NCBI GenBank assembly: GCA_946481275.1
Contig: CAMLMV010000026.1
Location: 1-64,000, forward strand
DNA: 64,000 bases
Reading direction: 5' to 3'
Source: an uncultured Massilia sp.
GTDB lineage: Bacteria > Pseudomonadota > Gammaproteobacteria > Burkholderiales > Burkholderiaceae
Both the position numbers and the translations under genes were made by a program. The notes beneath the pieces were generated by a model. The model was not told the DNA's origin, did not search any database, and saw nothing but the letters and a program-made list of their open reading frames with translations. Below, in pieces: positions 61,725 through 64,000 of this stretch. Each line of letters begins with the position of its first letter. Within the stretch, counting starts at the first letter, position 1.

Positions 61725-61830
61725 GGACCATCCCTTTCTACGTCTGGTCCTGGCCCGATTGCGGACGGCCGGAAAGGCTCAGTGTACGCAGTTGTTGCCT
61801 TCAGAGCAACCGGCGGGATTTTCAGGCATC

Positions 61831-62964
61831 TTAGTGGTCGGCAGACGTTTCCAGCCTGCTCGCCAGCTTCCTGAAGTCCCTGGGCGAGCAACCGTACTCT
61901 TCCTTGAACAGCTTGTTGAAATACGAACTATTGGCATAGCCGACCGAATACGCGATCTCCGCCACGGTCGCATCGGCCTGGTCGGTCAGCAACCTGGCCG
62001 CTTCGGTCAACCTCAGTTTCTTCAGATACCCGGTGAATGTCATGCCGAGTTCCGTTGTCAGCACGTCATTGATTTTGCTACGGCTTGTGTCCGTGCCTGC
62101 GGCGACAGCGTCCAGGTCCAGTCCGGCTTGCGCGTAATGGGTGGCGACGAAGCGCAGGATGGCGGCCTGTTCCTGGTCCTCGAACCCGTCGACGGTCAAC
62201 TGGCGGTATGCCACGAACGACAGGTCCTTCTTGAGGCGGGATGCCACCTTCGCGCCGAGGGCGCGGGACTGCGCCCGGAAGAATCCGATGCCGAAGGCGC
62301 ACCAACCGATAATCAGGATTACGGCCAGTGCGACGAGGTAGCGGTCGTCGCGGCCATGCAGCGCGAGATCGCTGATTTCGACATGCGCATCGACGTCGCG
62401 CGGGCTGTACTGGCTCCCGCCGAATTCCAGTTTCACGACACGGTCCAGCGTGTAGGATCGGCGCGCAAGGTCGACATGTTCGTTGTCGTACCACCACTCC
62501 GGAATGGACAGGCGCGTGAGATCCAGCGAGACCGGCATGCCCTTTTCGTTGCATGAAAAGAAAGTCATGGCGGGCTTTGCGACACCTTCGTCGAGTACGG
62601 TGATGTTGAGGATCAGTGAATTGGCCGGGGTGCATTTTGCGAGGAAGGTGACGGTCGAGTACGCGGACAGATCCGCGGCGCCATCGAACTGCAACGCCGC
62701 CCACGCCCAGGGATGCGGGATGGCCTCCGAGAGCCTGAAGTCGAAGCGGAGCGATTGCCGGGTGGCGTCCCGGATGCGCACCGTCGACGCGCCGCCGTAG
62801 GGGGCGTCCGTGATGGCGGCCGCATGCCAGCGCGGCGCCGTCCGATCCCGCGGCACGAGCGACGCAGATGGTTGGCTGCGATGGATGCAGAAACCCGCGA
62901 TCAGCGCATCGGCGGCGAGAAGTAGAACGAACGCGCCGAGCGCCTTCCTGTAGAAGTGCTGCAT
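61831..62964 (-). CDS. Membrane-tethered AraC-type regulator with periplasmic sensor domain (paralog 2)
   Basis: 377 aa with the same layout as the protein at 56877: TM1 (about 7-27), beta-rich outer domain ([45 protein letters not shown]), TM2 (about 214-232, YLVALAVILIIGWCAFGIGF) and C-terminal AraC HTH pair ending in [17 protein letters not shown]. The two are clearly duplicates that have diverged mostly in the outer domain, so they may sense different ligands. It starts one base after the stop of the cupin-AraC gene, so the two regulators share a transcript. Targets unknown. Confidence 0.82.
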   Translation of the reverse strand: MQHFYRKALGAFVLLLAADALIAGFCIHRSQPSASLVPRDRTAPRWHAAAITDAPYGGASTVRIRDATRQSLRFDFRLSEAIPHPWAWAALQFDGAADLSAYSTVTFLAKCTPANSLILNITVLDEGVAKPAMTFFSCNEKGMPVSLDLTRLSIPEWWYDNEHVDLARRSYTLDRVVKLEFGGSQYSPRDVDAHVEISDLALHGRDDRYLVALAVILIIGWCAFGIGFFRAQSRALGAKVASRLKKDLSFVAYRQLTVDGFEDQEQAAILRFVATHYAQAGLDLDAVAAGTDTSRSKINDVLTTELGMTFTGYLKKLRLTEAARLLTDQADATVAEIAYSVGYANSSYFNKLFKEEYGCSPRDFRKLASRLETSADH

Positions 62965-62965
62965 G

Positions 62966-63757
62966 TCAGCGCTGCGCGAAAAACGCGGACGGCGAACAGC
63001 CGAACGTCTTCCTGAACATGTGCGAGAAGGCCGACTGGCTCGTATAGCCCAGTTCTTCCGCCACGCGCGACAGCGGCATCCCGCGCGCGATCAGCGGCGC
63101 CGCATGCGCCAGGCGCACCTGCTGGCGCCATTCGGTGAAACTCATGCCCAGTTCCCGCTCGAACAACCGCGCCAGCGTGCGTTCGGAGGCGCCCACCTGG
63201 CGTGCCCAGTCGGCCAGGGTGCAGGTGGCGCCGGGCTCGTCGAGCAGGCGTTCGCACAGGCTTTGCAGGCGCTTGTCGCGCGGCAGGGGCACGCGGATCG
63301 GGAGCGCGGGCGAACGCGCCAGTTCGTCCAGCATCAGTTCCGACAGCATGGTCGCGCGCGGCGAGGGTTCCAGCTGCGGCAGTTGTTCCAGTGCGAGGAT
63401 CAGTTCGCGCAGCAGCGTCGACACTTCCAGCACGCGGCAATCCTCGCCCGGGAACGGCGAGCGCGCGGCGTGGATCCGCACGGGACGCAGGCGCACGGGT
63501 TCGAGCACCGTCACTTCATGCACGACGCCGGGCGCCGTCCAGATCGCGCGCGACGGCGGCACGATCCAGCTGCTGCCGGCGGCCGTCAGGCGGATCACGC
63601 CTTCGCGCGCATACGTCAGCTGGCCGAAGGTGTGCGTGTGGGGCGCGACGTTGTCGGCCGCCTCCAGGTCGCGCGCCGTCAGGGTGACGGGCCGCGCCAG
63701 CGTGGGGTCGAAGCAGTCGGGGAAGGGCTGCGTATGGTGGACGACGGGGATGCTCAC
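62966..63757 (-). CDS. AraC-family regulator with N-terminal cupin domain
   Basis: 263 aa, soluble. Residues about 25-110 form a cupin (VAPHTHTFGQLTYAREG; SSWIVPPSRAIWTAPGVVHEV). Residues about 160-263 are the AraC HTH pair (LADWARQVGASERTLARLFERE in part; SRVAEELGYTSQSAFSHMF). It is divergent from an MFS transporter gene 89 bases away, the usual target for this subfamily. It is co-directional and nearly contiguous with membrane-AraC paralog 2. Confidence 0.88.
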   Translation of the reverse strand: MSIPVVHHTQPFPDCFDPTLARPVTLTARDLEAADNVAPHTHTFGQLTYAREGVIRLTAAGSSWIVPPSRAIWTAPGVVHEVTVLEPVRLRPVRIHAARSPFPGEDCRVLEVSTLLRELILALEQLPQLEPSPRATMLSELMLDELARSPALPIRVPLPRDKRLQSLCERLLDEPGATCTLADWARQVGASERTLARLFERELGMSFTEWRQQVRLAHAAPLIARGMPLSRVAEELGYTSQSAFSHMFRKTFGCSPSAFFAQR

Positions 63758-63846
63758 GGATGTCCGATTCTCGATAGAAGTTGTCCTGCTATCGTAAATC
63801 AGCCGTGGTCCATTTGCCTACACTGGCGTTTTCCCTTGGAGTAAAT

Positions 63847-64000
63847 ATGTCACAAGACAGCACCCTGCGCGCCGACGCGCGCGTGATCGCCCTGGTGGGC
63901 CTGGCCCACGGCACCTCGCACTTTTACCACCTGATCCTGGCCGCGCTGTTCCCCTGGCTGAAGCCCGCGTTCGGCCTCAGTTATGCGGAACTGGGGCTGC
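63847..64000 (+). CDS. MFS transporter, N-terminal part only
   Basis: 51 codons are visible from ATG 63847 (GGAG upstream) and the frame is open at the window end. The start (LVGLAHGTSHFYHLILAALF, then PWLKPAFGLSYAELGL) fits MFS carriers of the fosmidomycin-resistance-like group. It is divergent from the cupin-AraC regulator, so it is probably regulated efflux. Substrate unknown. Confidence 0.75.
   Translation, partial: MSQDSTLRADARVIALVGLAHGTSHFYHLILAALFPWLKPAFGLSYAELGL

Noticed and set aside
1..64000. CRISPR arrays, rRNA, tRNA genes and riboswitches
   Set aside because: Looked for by eye on both strands; no spaced identical repeats, CCA-ending cloverleaf or known riboswitch core was seen. 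A covariance search was not possible.

Overview
The window looks like chromosomal DNA of a high-GC betaproteobacterium, most likely Oxalobacteraceae (Massilia/Telluria/Duganella type). This rests on overall codon use, a PEP-CTERM protein, large TIGR01782-type TonB-dependent receptors, a REP repeat of a style I associate with this family, and best recall of the protein families. It is an inference; no 16S or other marker is present. No rRNA, tRNA, CRISPR array or intact IS element was found.

Layout. 1-4.5 kb: end of one GH74 xyloglucanase, a complete second GH74 lipoprotein and an acetylesterase, probably a xyloglucan-attacking unit, followed by a convergent LytS/LytTR-type two-component pair. 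6.5-10.6 kb: RNase Z, a GH43 endo-arabinanase with Ig-like and LamG domains, and a PEP-CTERM protein. 10.6-14.2 kb: siderophore-interacting protein with a divergent MarR regulator, a Gfo/Idh/MocA oxidoreductase and a ROK repressor. 14.2-17.7 kb: TonB-dependent receptor 1. 17.9-20.3 kb: orphan type VI secretion module (PAAR spike, VRR-Nuc toxin, DUF3396 immunity protein). 20.8-23.1 kb: GH31 probable alpha-xylosidase. 23.2-26.6 kb: bufferin (RiPP metallophore) operon with two precursor types, MNIO enzyme, partner protein, DoxX protein and an inserted alpha/beta-hydrolase lacking its nucleophile. 27.2-30.3 kb: TonB-dependent receptor 2. 30.4-34.0 kb: cytochrome P450 and a GH43 arabinofuranosidase/xylosidase-like enzyme. 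34.3-40.6 kb: GlxA-type regulator, NmrA-like and AhpD-like proteins, EamA transporter with LysR, and a CHASE3/PAS histidine kinase beside a response-regulator fragment. 40.7-42.9 kb: exported protein, M23 peptidase, DUF2971 protein, then a REP cluster. 42.9-47.9 kb: GH1 beta-glucosidase, glucokinase and MFS transporter operon with a divergent LacI regulator. 48-56.9 kb: hydroxylase, SDR/LysR pair, PafA-like phosphatase with Ppx/GppA, SnoaL-like protein, GNAT, chemoreceptor. 56.9-64 kb: two paralogous membrane-tethered AraC regulators flanking a polysaccharide deacetylase lipoprotein and a cassette-like array of small genes separated by a repeated element; a cupin-AraC regulator and the start of an MFS transporter end the window.

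How the genes may work together. Much of the window serves uptake and breakdown of plant cell-wall glucans: GH74 enzymes cut the xyloglucan backbone, the esterase deacetylates, TonB receptors import oligosaccharides, GH31 and GH43 enzymes remove xylose and arabinose, GH1 releases glucose and glucokinase phosphorylates it. The genes lie in separate units, but shared operator-like palindromes tie them together: one palindrome lies before both the GH1 operon and TonB receptor 1, and another motif family lies before both the GH31 gene and TonB receptor 2. The most noteworthy items are these two putative regulons, the membrane-bound AraC paralogs, the bufferin operon with its odd hydrolase, the orphan T6SS cassette and the repeat-separated small-gene array.
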